DNA of 64,000 nt. It comes from Flavihumibacter profundi. GTDB taxonomy: Bacteria; Bacteroidota; Bacteroidia; Chitinophagales; Chitinophagaceae. The DNA lies in contig NZ_JAIQXE010000001.1 of the NCBI RefSeq assembly GCF_020076305.1, forward strand, positions 2,140,001 through 2,204,000. The letters run 5' to 3'. The translations under genes and the position numbers were made by a program. This document shows, piece by piece, positions 49,620 to 59,168 of the stretch (its first letter is position 1; each line of letters starts with the position of its first letter). Below the pieces are notes generated by a model. It was not told the origin of the DNA and did not search any database. It saw only the letters and a program-made list of their open reading frames with translations.

Positions 49620-50861
49620 ATGCAGAAAAGAAACCGTTCTTTATTGATTTTAATCTTAGGCTTGCTTTCCGCCATAGGCCCTTTCTCTATTGATATGTAT
49701 TTACCGGGATTCCCAACAATTGCCAACGACCTGCATACATCTGTCGGCTATGTTGCCTATTCCCTATCGAGTTTTTTCATTGGCATCTGCGCCGGGCAAT
49801 TAATCTGTGGGCCATTGCTGGATCGGTTTGGCCGCAAAAGGCCACTGTATGTTGGCCTGGCTATTTACATCGTTGCATCACTGGGTTGTGCCATGTCCAA
49901 TTCCGTGGATTTGCTGATCGGTTTTCGTTTTCTCCAGGCCCTGGGTGGTTGCGTTGGCATGGTAGCGCCAGGTGCAATTGTACGTGACCTGTTCCCGGTA
50001 AATGAGAATGCAAAAATATTCTCCATGCTGATTCTCATATTAGGCGTTTCGCCCATTATAGCGCCAACTGTGGGCAGTTACCTGATCGCTGCATCCGGGT
50101 GGCATGCCATTTTTATCCTGCTGGCCATCATCACTGCCTTAATATTGACAGCCGTAATTTTCCTGTTACCGGAGAGCAAGCAACCAGATCCTTCCCTGTC
50201 GCTAAAGCCGCAACAAATCTTAAATAGTTTCCTGTTGGTATTAAAGCAACCGCAGTTTTTCACCTATGCCTTTTCCGGTGCAATTGCAGCAGCAGGTTTG
50301 TTTGCCTATTTAGCCGGATCACCGTTTGTCTTCATGAAGATTTATATGGTCAGCGAAAAACAGTATGGCTGGATATTTGCGCTTATAGCCGCAGGGCTTA
50401 TCACCAGCAGCCAGTTGAATAATGTACTGCTGAGGAAATATAACAGTGCGCAGATCATCAGGGTAGTGCTATTGGTACAAACCACCATCGGGCTGCTTTT
50501 ATTCCTGGGCAGCTTTTTTGGCTGGCTCAACCTGTATGGTACCATCTTCCTGATCTTCCTGTTCCTAAGCTGCCAGGGGTTCAGTTTTCCCAATTCATCC
50601 GCCCTTTCCCTGGCGCCTTTTACAAAGGAGGCCGGAAGCGCTTCTGCCCTGATGGGTGCCCTGCAAATGGGCTTTGGTGCCTTAGCTTCAGCATTCGTTG
50701 GCCTGATCAATAATGGCACGACCCTGCCGATGACCGGTGTTATGGCAGGATGTGCTTTAGTTGGCCTTGTTATCCTTATCCTGGGGCGTAAACGCATAGA
50801 ATTTGCATCCAGGATTGAGGATGTGGAAGAACAGGCATTTGAACAAATTGAAATGTATTAA
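49620..50861 (+). CDS. Bcr/CflA family drug:proton MFS transporter (copy 2)
   Basis: Second Bcr/CflA exporter, 413 aa, nearly the same layout as copy 1 (46830-48077): IGPFSIDMYLPGFPT at the start and GPLLDRFGRKRPLYVG in the first loop. The two share long stretches of identical or similar sequence, so they arose by tandem duplication. The start was moved to 49620 (Met before QKRNRS). It lies 64 bp upstream of the molybdenum-hydroxylase small subunit. Confidence 0.9.
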   Translation: MQKRNRSLLILILGLLSAIGPFSIDMYLPGFPTIANDLHTSVGYVAYSLSSFFIGICAGQLICGPLLDRFGRKRPLYVGLAIYIVASLGCAMSNSVDLLIGFRFLQALGGCVGMVAPGAIVRDLFPVNENAKIFSMLILILGVSPIIAPTVGSYLIAASGWHAIFILLAIITALILTAVIFLLPESKQPDPSLSLKPQQILNSFLLVLKQPQFFTYAFSGAIAAAGLFAYLAGSPFVFMKIYMVSEKQYGWIFALIAAGLITSSQLNNVLLRKYNSAQIIRVVLLVQTTIGLLLFLGSFFGWLNLYGTIFLIFLFLSCQGFSFPNSSALSLAPFTKEAGSASALMGALQMGFGALASAFVGLINNGTTLPMTGVMAGCALVGLVILILGRKRIEFASRIEDVEEQAFEQIEMY

Positions 50862-50925
50862 CATCATTCGTTTTCGTAACTTTTTAGAAAGAAATAATCC
50901 ATAGTTTGAATCAATACTTATTACC

Positions 50926-51390
50926 ATGGCCATCTTCAATTTGAACATCAACGGGAAAAAGCAGACAGTAGATGTTGACCCTAAAACGCCAATGCTTTGG
51001 GTACTGCGTGAGCACATCAAACTTGTGGGTACCAAGTACGGGTGTGGTGTTGCCGCATGCGGAGCCTGTACCATCCATTTTGATGGAATTGCCGTTCGTT
51101 CCTGCCAGTTGCCCGTTTCCGCTGTTGGGAATAAATTGATAACCACCATCGAGGGATTGTCGGAAAACGGTGACCACCCTGTGCAGAAAGCCTGGCTTGA
51201 ACACGACGTTGCACAATGTGGATACTGCCAGACGGGGCAGATCATGAGCGCTGCCGCTTTCTTAAAAAAGAATCCCAATCCTACTGATGAGCAAATTGAA
51301 TCGGCCATGAATGGCAATATCTGCCGCTGTGCCACTTATTTAAGGATCAAGGCTGCGGTAAAAACCGCTGCTAAATCTCAAACACTTTAA
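50926..51390 (+). CDS. (2Fe-2S)-binding subunit of a molybdenum hydroxylase (isoquinoline 1-oxidoreductase alpha-like)
   Basis: Small electron-transfer subunit, 154 aa, with two [2Fe-2S] clusters. Seen: the ferredoxin-like cluster motif KYGCGVAACGACTIH with a further Cys in SCQLP, and the second cluster motif CGYCQTGQ and NICRCATY. Its partner, the molybdopterin subunit, starts 12 bp downstream, so the two form one complex. It has no export signal and would travel with the partner. Confidence 0.92.
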   Translation: MAIFNLNINGKKQTVDVDPKTPMLWVLREHIKLVGTKYGCGVAACGACTIHFDGIAVRSCQLPVSAVGNKLITTIEGLSENGDHPVQKAWLEHDVAQCGYCQTGQIMSAAAFLKKNPNPTDEQIESAMNGNICRCATYLRIKAAVKTAAKSQTL

Positions 51391-51402
51391 AACTCCCGGC
51401 AA

Positions 51403-53655
51403 ATGACAACAGTAAAAACAACCATTAACCGGAGACATTTCATAAAGGTTTCTGCCCTTGGAGGCGGAGGAATGATGTTGAGCTTTAGCTGGCTTGCCGG
51501 ATTATTGCCCTTACCGGCTGAGGCTTCACCCCTTTCCAAAGATTGGTTTGAGTTGAACAGCTATATCAAGATCGCAGCAAACGGAGCAGTTACCCTGATG
51601 TCTCCAAACCCCGAATTTGGGTCCAACGTCAAGACATCCATGCCAATGATCCTGGCTGATGAGTTGGACATAGACTGGAAAACCGTTATCGTTGAGCAGG
51701 CCGATTTCTTTCCGGAACGATTTGAACGCCAATTTACAGGTGGCAGCCAGGCCATCCGCCAGGGATGGAAAATCCTTCGCACTGCAGGAGCTACCGCCCG
51801 GCAAATGCTGGTCAATGCTGCTGCAAAGACCTGGAATGTACCTGCGGGCGAAATCACCACCGAAGCCGGAATGCTTTACCACAAGGCGAGTGGCAAAAAA
51901 GCAGGCTATGGTGAAATAGCTTCCGTTGCAGCAGGACTGCCTGTTCCCGAAAAAGTTCAATTGAAGAATGTGAGGGATTTCAAAATTATCGGCACATCCA
52001 GGAAAAACGTTGAAGGGCTGAATATTGTGACTGGCAAACCTTTGTTCGGGATAGATTACACACAGGAAGGCATGCTGATAGCTATGATAGCGCATCCACC
52101 TGCATTCGGCCTGAAAGTAAAATCGGTAGATGATACTGCGGCGAAGTCCATGCCCGGCATCAGGGATGTATTTACCATCAAAACCCTTAAGGACGATTAC
52201 GAAAGAAATGGTTTTGACACAGCCACTTTTACGGAGTTGGTAGTAGTGGTGGGCAATACCACCTGGGAGGTGATGAACGCCAAAAAGGCCCTGAAAATAG
52301 AATGGGAAAAAATTTCCGACACGAATATAGTTGTCAATGGCTGGGGAGGTAAGAAAACAGTCAGGATCCCTGTCGGCCTTGAGAGCACAACGGAGCATAA
52401 AGCCAAAATGGCCGAATGGTCGAAAAAACCCGGAAAGGTGCTCAGGAAAGACGGTGACCCGGAAGGCGCTTTTAATAAAGCAACCAAAGTCATAGAGAGA
52501 ACTTATTCAGCCCCATTCCTGGCACACAATACCATGGAGCCGGTCAACTGTTTTGCCCATGTCACTGCAGACAGGGCAGACCTATATGGCCCTATCCAGG
52601 CACCAGAGTTCATTACAAGAACCCTTTCTGCGCGCCTGGGATTGCCAAAAGAAAAGATCCATATCAGGCTGGCCAGGATGGGTGGTGGATTTGGCCTGAG
52701 AGCTTACGGGCATCATATGGTTGAGGCTGCGGTCATTTCCCAAAAACTGAATGCCCCTGTCAAGTTGGTATATACGAGGGAAGACGATATGACTTACGGC
52801 ATTTACCGTCCGACCTACAGCGCTACCTATCGTGCAGCATTAGACGAAAAAAACAACCTGCTCGCCTTCCATGTAAAAGCAGGTGGGATTCCCGAAACTG
52901 CAATTCACCCTAATCGCTTTCCCGCGGGAGCCCTTGACAACTATCTCGCAGAAGGCTGGGAGATTGAATCCAATATCACCATCGGGGCCTTCAGGGCACC
53001 AGGATCCAATTTTATAGCCAGTGCCGAGCAGTCCTTCCTTGATGAACTGGCAGAACAAATGGGCAAAGATCCCATTGAATTCAGGCTGGAACTCCTGGAC
53101 AGGGCACAAAAGAATCCTGTAGGGAAAGACAATGACTATGATCCGGAACGCTATGCCGGGGTCTTGAAACTGGTGAAGGAGAAATCCAAATGGAATCAGT
53201 CCCAGGCCAAAGTCAACCGGGGCGTTTCAGCATATTTCTGCCACAACACTTATGTAGCCGAAGTAATAGACCTGGTGATCCAAAACAATAAGCCCGTCGT
53301 TCAAAAAGTATATGCCGCAGTAGACTGTGGGATTGTTGTGAATCCCGATGCAGCAATCAACATGGGTGAAGGCGGCATTGTTGACGGTATCGGGAATGCC
53401 CTGTATGGTGAAATGCCATTCAAGGAAGGAGTGCCGCAAAAAAATAACTTTAATACGTATCGTATGATCAGGCACAGCGAAGCACCTAAGTCCATCGAAA
53501 TCCATTTTGTGGAAAATGACAAAGATCCTACCGGTCTCGGTGAGCCGCTGTTTCCCCCCATCTTTGCAGCGCTTGCTAACGCTTTATACAAGGCTACAGG
53601 CAAGCGGTTGTATGAACAGCCGTTTTTGGGGAGCAAGCAGACTTTACCGGGGTAA
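51403..53655 (+). CDS. molybdopterin-binding subunit of a molybdenum hydroxylase (isoquinoline 1-oxidoreductase beta-like), Tat-exported
   Basis: Catalytic subunit of the xanthine-dehydrogenase superfamily, 750 aa, of the two-subunit IorB/aldehyde-dehydrogenase type in which no FAD subunit is present. Seen: a Tat signal (NRRHF at residues 9-13, hydrophobic stretch to about 41), the cofactor-region motifs GGGFGLRAYGHHMVEAA and GAFRAPGSN, and the likely catalytic Glu in GLGEPLFPP near the C-terminus. It is predicted to act outside the cytoplasm, hydroxylating an aromatic N-heterocycle or an aldehyde. The substrate is unknown. Confidence 0.92.
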   Translation: MTTVKTTINRRHFIKVSALGGGGMMLSFSWLAGLLPLPAEASPLSKDWFELNSYIKIAANGAVTLMSPNPEFGSNVKTSMPMILADELDIDWKTVIVEQADFFPERFERQFTGGSQAIRQGWKILRTAGATARQMLVNAAAKTWNVPAGEITTEAGMLYHKASGKKAGYGEIASVAAGLPVPEKVQLKNVRDFKIIGTSRKNVEGLNIVTGKPLFGIDYTQEGMLIAMIAHPPAFGLKVKSVDDTAAKSMPGIRDVFTIKTLKDDYERNGFDTATFTELVVVVGNTTWEVMNAKKALKIEWEKISDTNIVVNGWGGKKTVRIPVGLESTTEHKAKMAEWSKKPGKVLRKDGDPEGAFNKATKVIERTYSAPFLAHNTMEPVNCFAHVTADRADLYGPIQAPEFITRTLSARLGLPKEKIHIRLARMGGGFGLRAYGHHMVEAAVISQKLNAPVKLVYTREDDMTYGIYRPTYSATYRAALDEKNNLLAFHVKAGGIPETAIHPNRFPAGALDNYLAEGWEIESNITIGAFRAPGSNFIASAEQSFLDELAEQMGKDPIEFRLELLDRAQKNPVGKDNDYDPERYAGVLKLVKEKSKWNQSQAKVNRGVSAYFCHNTYVAEVIDLVIQNNKPVVQKVYAAVDCGIVVNPDAAINMGEGGIVDGIGNALYGEMPFKEGVPQKNNFNTYRMIRHSEAPKSIEIHFVENDKDPTGLGEPLFPPIFAALANALYKATGKRLYEQPFLGSKQTLPG

Positions 53656-53669
53656 ATAATACAACAGCC

Positions 53670-54620
53670 TTAGTGCAGTAATTTATTCAGGTAGTTATAA
53701 CTATTGGTAACATTTTGCAAGGGTTGCGGAGCCCCATCCTGTTCCACAAAGAAATATTTCATACCCGACTCTTTGGCATTATCGAAAATGCGTTTGAAAT
53801 CAACAATGCCCGTGCCTACTTCCGCAGGATTCATGGTGTTTTTATCAATATCCTTTACATGCCACAATGGAAAACGACCGGGATGAAGTTTAAATAAAGC
53901 AACAGGATCTTGTTTCGCTTTGGTTGCCCAGGCAAGATCCAATTCCATTTTCACCAGGTCTTTGCCGGTGTTGGAGAGGATATAATCAAACGGACGATGG
54001 CCTTCAACTTCATCAAATTCGCTGGTGTGGTTATGGTAAGCAAATTGCACCCCCACTTTTTTACAGGCTTCTCCTGATTTGCTGAATACATCTACAGCTG
54101 TTTTCATTTCATCCAAAGAGTTTACCGGTATGGCTGAACAAACCAGGTATTTTATTCCACCTTCAGCAGCAGCATCAGCAAGTTCCTGGTAATTTTCTTT
54201 AAGGTTAAGCGGTTTGGGCATGTCCTTATAACGCTCCATCATTTTTTGGATCCTTGCTGAATCATCAGCAGTTTTAGCCATCTTCATAACCTGTTCCAAT
54301 GTAAATGGTGCCCCGCCAACATGAGCAGATCGCCAGGTCATACCGGCATCTTTAATCATGGCAGCCAATTCCTTTGGTTTGAAACCGTAAAAATTACCTT
54401 TTTGGGAACCCGCAGTTTCTACTTCCTTAAAGCCAATGGCAGCAAGTTTTTGTAAGGTGCCTTTGGGATCTGTTATCATAAGGTCACCGAGCGTGTATAA
54501 CTGAAGCCCAATGCCAGGCGCAGCCTTAGTTCCAGAAAAAAATTCCGCTTTTGCGTATTGACCAAGAAGCAAACCGGTAACTCCAATTGCTCCTGACTGA
54601 ATAAATTTTCTTCTTTCCAT
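53670..54620 (-). CDS. secreted sugar phosphate isomerase/epimerase-like protein
   Basis: TIM-barrel protein of the AP-endonuclease-2/xylose-isomerase-like superfamily, 316 aa, with a Tat-like export signal (ERRKFIQSGAIGVTG). Seen: barrel metal-site candidates EVETAGSQKG, YHNHTSEFD, MELDLAWA, WHVKDID and VEQDG, in family order. Members act on sugars or hydroxyketo compounds; the secreted Bacteroidetes group is often near sugar-catabolism genes. It is convergent with the molybdenum-hydroxylase gene, 14 bp apart. Confidence 0.85.
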   Translation of the reverse strand: MERRKFIQSGAIGVTGLLLGQYAKAEFFSGTKAAPGIGLQLYTLGDLMITDPKGTLQKLAAIGFKEVETAGSQKGNFYGFKPKELAAMIKDAGMTWRSAHVGGAPFTLEQVMKMAKTADDSARIQKMMERYKDMPKPLNLKENYQELADAAAEGGIKYLVCSAIPVNSLDEMKTAVDVFSKSGEACKKVGVQFAYHNHTSEFDEVEGHRPFDYILSNTGKDLVKMELDLAWATKAKQDPVALFKLHPGRFPLWHVKDIDKNTMNPAEVGTGIVDFKRIFDNAKESGMKYFFVEQDGAPQPLQNVTNSYNYLNKLLH

Positions 54621-54699
54621 TGTATTACAATTTTAAATAAAGGCCATATACAACCGAAGTTTGTTCATTTAAACAGCTGCCAACAACAGTAATGATAAG

Positions 54700-55473
54700 C
54701 TACCAGTTGCCGCCGGCGCCACCACCACCAAAACTGCCACCGCCAAATCCTCCGAATCCGCCGCCTCCACCGCCACCGCCGCCGCCTGACCAGCCGCCGC
54801 CACCACCACCGGGGAAGAATATAGGTGGCACGCCGCCAAAGCCCCTGCGGCTCATCATGCCGCCACCGCCGCCGCCGCGACGACTTATAAAGACCAATAC
54901 AATTATGATGATGAAAATGATAAAGCCTACGGGCACCCCGGTTTCTTTTTTCTGGTGATACCCTGCCGGCGCTTTGTATTCGCCCGCAGCCGCTTTAATA
55001 AGGGCATCCGTAGCCTCGTCTACTGCCCGGTAATAATTACCCGCCTTGAGGTTGGGTACCATCTCGGCTTCAATAATCTGTTTCAGGATAATATCAGGCA
55101 ATGCGCCCTCTAATCCATATCCTGCTGAAATATAAACACTCCTTTTCTCTCCTTCACCGGTTCCTGTGGAGATTAATACCACCACTCCATTATTAAATTC
55201 CTTACCACCCACCCCCCAGGACCTTCCCAGTTCAGTTGCGTAATCATTAGGATCCAAACCATTTAAAGTGGGAACGGTTACAACAACAATCTGGTTAGAG
55301 GTGCTGTCATCATAGGCCACCAGTTTTGCTTCCAGGGTAGCCACCTGGTCGGGAGTAAGGAGGTTGGCCGCATCATTGACCAGCCGTGCCGGATTAGGCG
55401 GAGGCAATACCCTTTGCGCTGCCATCGACAGTGAAAAAACAAGGGCAATAAGCAGTACAAGTATCCTTTTCAT
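54700..55473 (-). CDS. TPM domain protein with Gly-rich C-terminus
   Basis: Membrane protein of the TPM family (257 aa): signal peptide, the TPM domain (VNDAANLLTPDQV at about residue 31, GVVVLISTGTGEGEKRSVYISAGYGLEGA at about 96-125), one membrane segment (about 183-198), and a cytoplasmic tail that is almost all Gly with Phe/Ser/Trp. This layout is typical; the Gly-rich tail is low complexity and probably flexible. The LemA-TPM-TPM set at 55960-54700 is a common envelope operon of unknown job; no enzyme activity is established. Confidence 0.9.
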   Translation of the reverse strand: MKRILVLLIALVFSLSMAAQRVLPPPNPARLVNDAANLLTPDQVATLEAKLVAYDDSTSNQIVVVTVPTLNGLDPNDYATELGRSWGVGGKEFNNGVVVLISTGTGEGEKRSVYISAGYGLEGALPDIILKQIIEAEMVPNLKAGNYYRAVDEATDALIKAAAGEYKAPAGYHQKKETGVPVGFIIFIIIIVLVFISRRGGGGGGMMSRRGFGGVPPIFFPGGGGGGWSGGGGGGGGGGFGGFGGGSFGGGGAGGNW

Positions 55474-55491
55474 ATTATTGGGGCCATTGCC

Positions 55492-55953
55492 TTAACGTCC
55501 AAAAACGATATCGTCGGGCAGTTCGTTTTTATCGGTGGTGCTTTTATACGGGAATTTCTCTTTCATCACTTCGCCTATGTCATGGACAACCAACTGAAGC
55601 CCGGTGGCGTAGTCGTTTGTCTTGAAATAATTGAGGAGCCGGCCCATATGGACCTGCCAGAATTCGCTGCCCACCAGTTTATGGATGCCTTCGTCGCCAA
55701 GGATTGCAGTCTGGTGGTCTTTGTAGGCAACATAGACCAATACCCCATTCCTCTCCTCAGTATGGTCCATTTTAAGGCGCCAGAAAATTTCAGCTGCCCT
55801 GTCTAACGGGTTCACAAAGCGGCAACGGCTTTCGATAAAAACCCTGATCTCACCGCTGGTTTTCATTTCGGCCTCACGAATGGTTTGCACTACCCGTTCG
55901 GCTTCATCAGCAGAAAGGAATTGTGCTTTTTTTCCGAATGCAAAAAATGCCAT
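55492..55953 (-). CDS. TPM domain protein, cytosolic/soluble
   Basis: A 153-aa single TPM domain protein without a signal peptide or membrane segment: SADEAERVVQTIREAEMKTSGEIRVFIE at the start and QTAILGDEGIHKLVG in the middle are the TPM landmarks. It lies 6 bp after the lemA-like gene and 18 bp before the other TPM gene, the usual three-gene arrangement. Confidence 0.88.
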   Translation of the reverse strand: MAFFAFGKKAQFLSADEAERVVQTIREAEMKTSGEIRVFIESRCRFVNPLDRAAEIFWRLKMDHTEERNGVLVYVAYKDHQTAILGDEGIHKLVGSEFWQVHMGRLLNYFKTNDYATGLQLVVHDIGEVMKEKFPYKSTTDKNELPDDIVFGR

Positions 55954-55959
55954 GGATTA

Positions 55960-56550
55960 TCAGAATTTGACTTCCGGCGCTTTTTCCGCACCAGGTTCGG
56001 ACTGGAATCCCTCTTTTACGCGGAATCCAAACATATTTGCGAAAATATTATTGGGGAAAGTCCGGACCGTACTGTTATACGATTGGATTGCTGTGTTGAA
56101 ATCGTTCCTGGACACTTTAATCCGGTTCTCGGTACCTTCCAGCTGGGCCTGCAGGTCGCGGAAATTCTGGCTGGCTTTCAGGTCGGGATAGTTCTCCACA
56201 ACAGCAAGTAGGCGACCGAGTGCGCCGCTAACCCCTGCCTGGGCCTGCTGGAATTCAGCCATTTTCTCCGGTGTAATATTAGTAGGGTCAACTTGCACGG
56301 AAGTTGCTTTAGCGCGGGCTTCCATGAGTTTTGTCAGGGTTTCTGTTTCGAAATTAGCTGCACCTTTTACTGTATTTACAAGGTTGGGGATAAGGTCTGC
56401 CCTGCGCTGGTAGTCACTTTGTACGTTAGCCCATTTATTTTTCACGTTTTCATCCAGCTTCACCATGCTGTTGTAGCCATTGCAGGCACATCCACCTAAC
56501 ACAAGGATTGCCCCTAATATGATGATCAGTAAAAGATTTTTGGAGTTCAT
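55960..56550 (-). CDS. lemA: LemA family protein
   Basis: A 196-aa LemA protein: an N-terminal lipoprotein/membrane segment ending LGGCAC, then the family core YNSMVKLDENVKNKWANVQ, RRADLIPNLVNTVKG and a helical bundle. The function of LemA is unresolved; it is often linked to TPM proteins and envelope upkeep. First gene of the LemA-TPM-TPM operon. Confidence 0.92.
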   Translation of the reverse strand: MNSKNLLLIIILGAILVLGGCACNGYNSMVKLDENVKNKWANVQSDYQRRADLIPNLVNTVKGAANFETETLTKLMEARAKATSVQVDPTNITPEKMAEFQQAQAGVSGALGRLLAVVENYPDLKASQNFRDLQAQLEGTENRIKVSRNDFNTAIQSYNSTVRTFPNNIFANMFGFRVKEGFQSEPGAEKAPEVKF

Positions 56551-56595
56551 TGCAGAAAATTTAGTTGTTGGTTAAAAGTACAAATAACCAGACAC

Positions 56596-56630
56596 AAAAA
56601 TGGGTCACCCGGTTGGATGACCCAATAAAA
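56596..56630 (-). terminator. Rho-independent terminator after pgk
   Basis: Stem TGGGTCA/TGACCCA with a GC-rich inner part, followed on the minus strand by a T-run (ATTTTTG). It ends the pgk transcript about 20 bp past its stop and separates it from lemA. Confidence 0.75.
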
Positions 56631-56648
56631 ATATTTTTACTACGTAAA

Positions 56649-57845
56649 TCACGCATTAATTGCGGCAATGCCGGGCAACTCCTTGCCTTCGAAGTATTCC
56701 AGCATAGCGCCACCACCTGTTGATACATAACTCACTTTATCGGTATAACCGAACTGGTTAACCGCAGCAACAGAGTCGCCACCACCTACCAGTGAAAATG
56801 CCCCTGATGCGGTAGCATCTGCCACCGCATCAGCAATTGCTTTGGTACCGTGCTGGAATTTTGCCATTTCAAACACACCCATCGGGCCGTTCCACAAAAT
56901 AGTTTTGGATCTTTTGATCACATTGGCAAACTGCTCGCAGGCGGCCGGACCAATATCCAGGCCCATCCAACCATCCGGGATAGCATTACTAGGTGCTATT
57001 GATATATTGGCATTCGCATCAAATTTGTCAGCAATCACTGAATCGGAAGGCAGGTGAATACAAACACCTTTGGCTTCTGCTTTTTTCAACAATTCATTGG
57101 CCATATCGAGGCGGTCTTCCTCACAAAGCGAATTACCGATTTTACCACCCGCTGCTTTCATGAACGTATAAGCCATTCCACCACCAATAATAATATCTGT
57201 AGCCCTGTCCAGGAGGTTTTCAATGATCAGGATCTTGTCTGACACCTTTGCCCCGCCAATAATTGCGGTAAAAGGGTTTTCAGCTTCATGCAATACTTTC
57301 TCAGCGCTTTTCACTTCGGCTTCCATCAGGAGGCCAAACATTTTTTTGTCTGCAGGGAAAAATTTGGCAATAACTGCAGTGGAAGCATGCGCCCTGTGGG
57401 CAGTTCCGAATGCATCGTTCACATAAACATCACCAAGCTTTGCCAGTTTCTGTGCAAAAGCTTCGTCGCCCTTTTCTTCTTCCTTGTAAAAGCGAAGGTT
57501 TTCGAGCAGCAGCACTTCACCATTGCGCATCATACCGGCAGTGAGATAGGCCTGCTCGCCAATGCAATCATCAGCAAACAGCACAGTAGTTCCGCCCAGC
57601 AAACTGCTGAGGTGGGGAACAATATGTTTGAGGGAGTATTTATTGGTTGGTCCGTCTTTCGGGCGGCCGAGGTGGCTCATGAGGATAACTTTACCGCCGT
57701 CTTTAATGATCTTTTGAATAGTTGGAACAGCAGCACGCATGCGCGTATCATCGGTGATCTCGAATTTATCATTCAAGGGAACATTGAAATCCACACGGAT
57801 CAATGCCTTCTGTCCCGCAAATGAATATTGGCTGAACTTGCTCAT
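56649..57845 (-). CDS. pgk: phosphoglycerate kinase
   Basis: Glycolytic enzyme that transfers phosphate from 1,3-bisphosphoglycerate to ADP, 398 aa, the usual length. Seen: the N-terminal substrate-site motif [16 protein letters not shown] (about residues 57-62), the domain hinge and nucleotide-site region [10 protein letters not shown], and the C-terminal [13 protein letters not shown]. It lies 53 bp after gap on the same strand, with a terminator between them, so it may have its own promoter or rely on read-through. Confidence 0.98.
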   Translation of the reverse strand: MSKFSQYSFAGQKALIRVDFNVPLNDKFEITDDTRMRAAVPTIQKIIKDGGKVILMSHLGRPKDGPTNKYSLKHIVPHLSSLLGGTTVLFADDCIGEQAYLTAGMMRNGEVLLLENLRFYKEEEKGDEAFAQKLAKLGDVYVNDAFGTAHRAHASTAVIAKFFPADKKMFGLLMEAEVKSAEKVLHEAENPFTAIIGGAKVSDKILIIENLLDRATDIIIGGGMAYTFMKAAGGKIGNSLCEEDRLDMANELLKKAEAKGVCIHLPSDSVIADKFDANANISIAPSNAIPDGWMGLDIGPAACEQFANVIKRSKTILWNGPMGVFEMAKFQHGTKAIADAVADATASGAFSLVGGGDSVAAVNQFGYTDKVSYVSTGGGAMLEYFEGKELPGIAAINA

Positions 57846-57862
57846 AGTAGTTATGGTTAATC

Positions 57863-57893
57863 AAAAAAATGAAAGCGGGCATAACCCGCTTTC
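57863..57893 (-). terminator. Rho-independent terminator between gap and pgk
   Basis: Perfect stem GAAAGCGGG/CCCGCTTTC with a 5-bp loop directly after the gap stop, then a T-run on the minus strand. It would limit read-through from gap into pgk. Confidence 0.85.
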
Positions 57894-57898
57894 TGATA

Positions 57899-58912
57899 TT
57901 ATTTGGATATGAGTCCGGCGAAGAATTTAACGGTACGAACGAGCTGGCTGACATAGCTCATTTCGTTATCGTACCAGCTAACGGTTTTAACCAGTTGCTG
58001 GTCACCAACAGTAACCACTTTGGTCTGTGTGGCATCGAACAGGGAACCGAAAGAAATACCGATGATATCGCTGCTTACGATTTCATCTTCGTTATATCCG
58101 AAGCTTTCATTGCTGGCAGCTTTCATGGCAGCATTAACTTCTTCAAGCGTTACTTTTTTCGCAAGGATGGAAGTCAGTTCGGTTAATGATCCGGTGATAA
58201 CGGGGATCCTTTGTGCACCACCGTCCAGTTTACCTTTCAGTTCAGGCAGTACCAGACCGATTGCTTTTGCAGCACCGGTACTATTAGGAACGATATTAGC
58301 AGCTGCGGCCCTTGCGCGGCGCAGGTCACCTTTTGGATGCGGGGCATCAAGTGTATTCTGGTCATTAGTGTACGCGTGAACGGTAGTCATGCTGCCGGCA
58401 ACAATACCGAAGCTATCCTGCAGTACTTTTGCCATGGGAGCCAGGCAATTGGTTGTACAGGAAGCACAGGAGATGATCTCTTCTGAACCGTCGAGGATGT
58501 TGTGGTTCACATTAAATACTACGGTTTTCAGGTCACCGGTTGCAGGAGCTGAAATCACAACGCGTTTAGCACCGGCTTTCAGGTGGGCAGCGGCTTTGTC
58601 TTTATCGGTGAAGAAACCTGTGCTTTCAATAACCACATCAACACCGTGGCTACCCCATGGAATCTGGGCAGGATCTTTTTGTGCATAGATCTTAACTTCA
58701 TCACCGTTTACGATGATGGCGTTTTCAGTAGAAGTAACTGTAGCATCAAAGCGACCTTGTGCGCTATCATATTTCAACAAGTGGGCTAATACAGCTGGAG
58801 AAGTCAGGTCATTGATGGCCACCACATCGATACCCTTCATATTATAGATCTGGCGGTATACCAGGCGTCCGATCCTTCCGAATCCGTTAATGGCAACTTT
58901 TACAGTGCTCAT
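57899..58912 (-). CDS. gap: glyceraldehyde-3-phosphate dehydrogenase, type I
   Basis: Oxidises glyceraldehyde-3-phosphate with NAD in glycolysis; 337 aa. Seen: the NAD-binding [10 protein letters not shown] (residues 8-17), the catalytic SCTTNC (Cys152) and the C-terminal [13 protein letters not shown]. The start at 58912 begins with [12 protein letters not shown]; a longer frame upstream is not protein-like. It pairs with pgk downstream. Confidence 0.98.
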   Translation of the reverse strand: MSTVKVAINGFGRIGRLVYRQIYNMKGIDVVAINDLTSPAVLAHLLKYDSAQGRFDATVTSTENAIIVNGDEVKIYAQKDPAQIPWGSHGVDVVIESTGFFTDKDKAAAHLKAGAKRVVISAPATGDLKTVVFNVNHNILDGSEEIISCASCTTNCLAPMAKVLQDSFGIVAGSMTTVHAYTNDQNTLDAPHPKGDLRRARAAAANIVPNSTGAAKAIGLVLPELKGKLDGGAQRIPVITGSLTELTSILAKKVTLEEVNAAMKAASNESFGYNEDEIVSSDIIGISFGSLFDATQTKVVTVGDQQLVKTVSWYDNEMSYVSQLVRTVKFFAGLISK

Positions 58913-59000
58913 AATGTCAAGTTTGAGATTTGATGAAGAAATAAATGAGCCGCTAAGGTAACGTTTGTCCAAAGTGTATAAAAATTTTAGAAAAAAAATT

Positions 59001-59031
59001 TTTGGAGGGAATATGCCACTCCCTATCTTTG
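59001..59031 (+). promoter_or_regulatory. Bacteroidetes-type promoter of tRNA-Glu
   Basis: TTTG (-33 box, 59001-59004) and TATCTTTG (-7 box, 59024-59031, exact TAnnTTTG) are 19 bp apart, the expected spacing. Transcription would start near 59037, about 14 bp before the tRNA. It is the clearest promoter in the window. Confidence 0.7.
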
Positions 59032-59050
59032 CACTCCCAAAAGGGAAAAT

Positions 59051-59122
59051 GGCGCGTTGGTCAATCGGTTAAGACGCTTCCCTTTCACGGAAGAATGACG
59101 GGTTCGATTCCCGTACGCGCTA
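59051..59122 (+). tRNA. tRNA-Glu (anticodon TTC)
   Basis: A 72-nt cloverleaf: 7-bp acceptor stem GGCGCGT/ACGCGCT with a G1-U72 wobble pair, D arm, anticodon stem CTTCC/GGAAG with loop CTTTCAC (anticodon TTC at 59084-59086), and T arm ACGGG-TTCGATT-CCCGT. The discriminator base is A; CCA is not encoded, as is usual in this phylum. A terminator follows at once. Confidence 0.97.
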
Positions 59123-59124
59123 CG

Positions 59125-59151
59125 AAAAAAGCTCCTTTACAGGAGCTTTTT
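59125..59151 (+). terminator. Rho-independent terminator after tRNA-Glu
   Basis: AAAAAGCTCCT-TTAC-AGGAGCTTTTT: perfect stem with A and T tracts on both sides, so it can serve both the tRNA (plus) and the hybrid kinase gene (minus), which ends 18 bp away. Confidence 0.9.
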
Positions 59152-59168
59152 GCATGAAGTATAGTTTT

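Noticed and set aside
54692..54958. A Pro-rich 88-codon frame on the plus strand
   Set aside because: It is the antisense of the Gly-rich tail of the TPM protein, which turns GGN codons into CCN.
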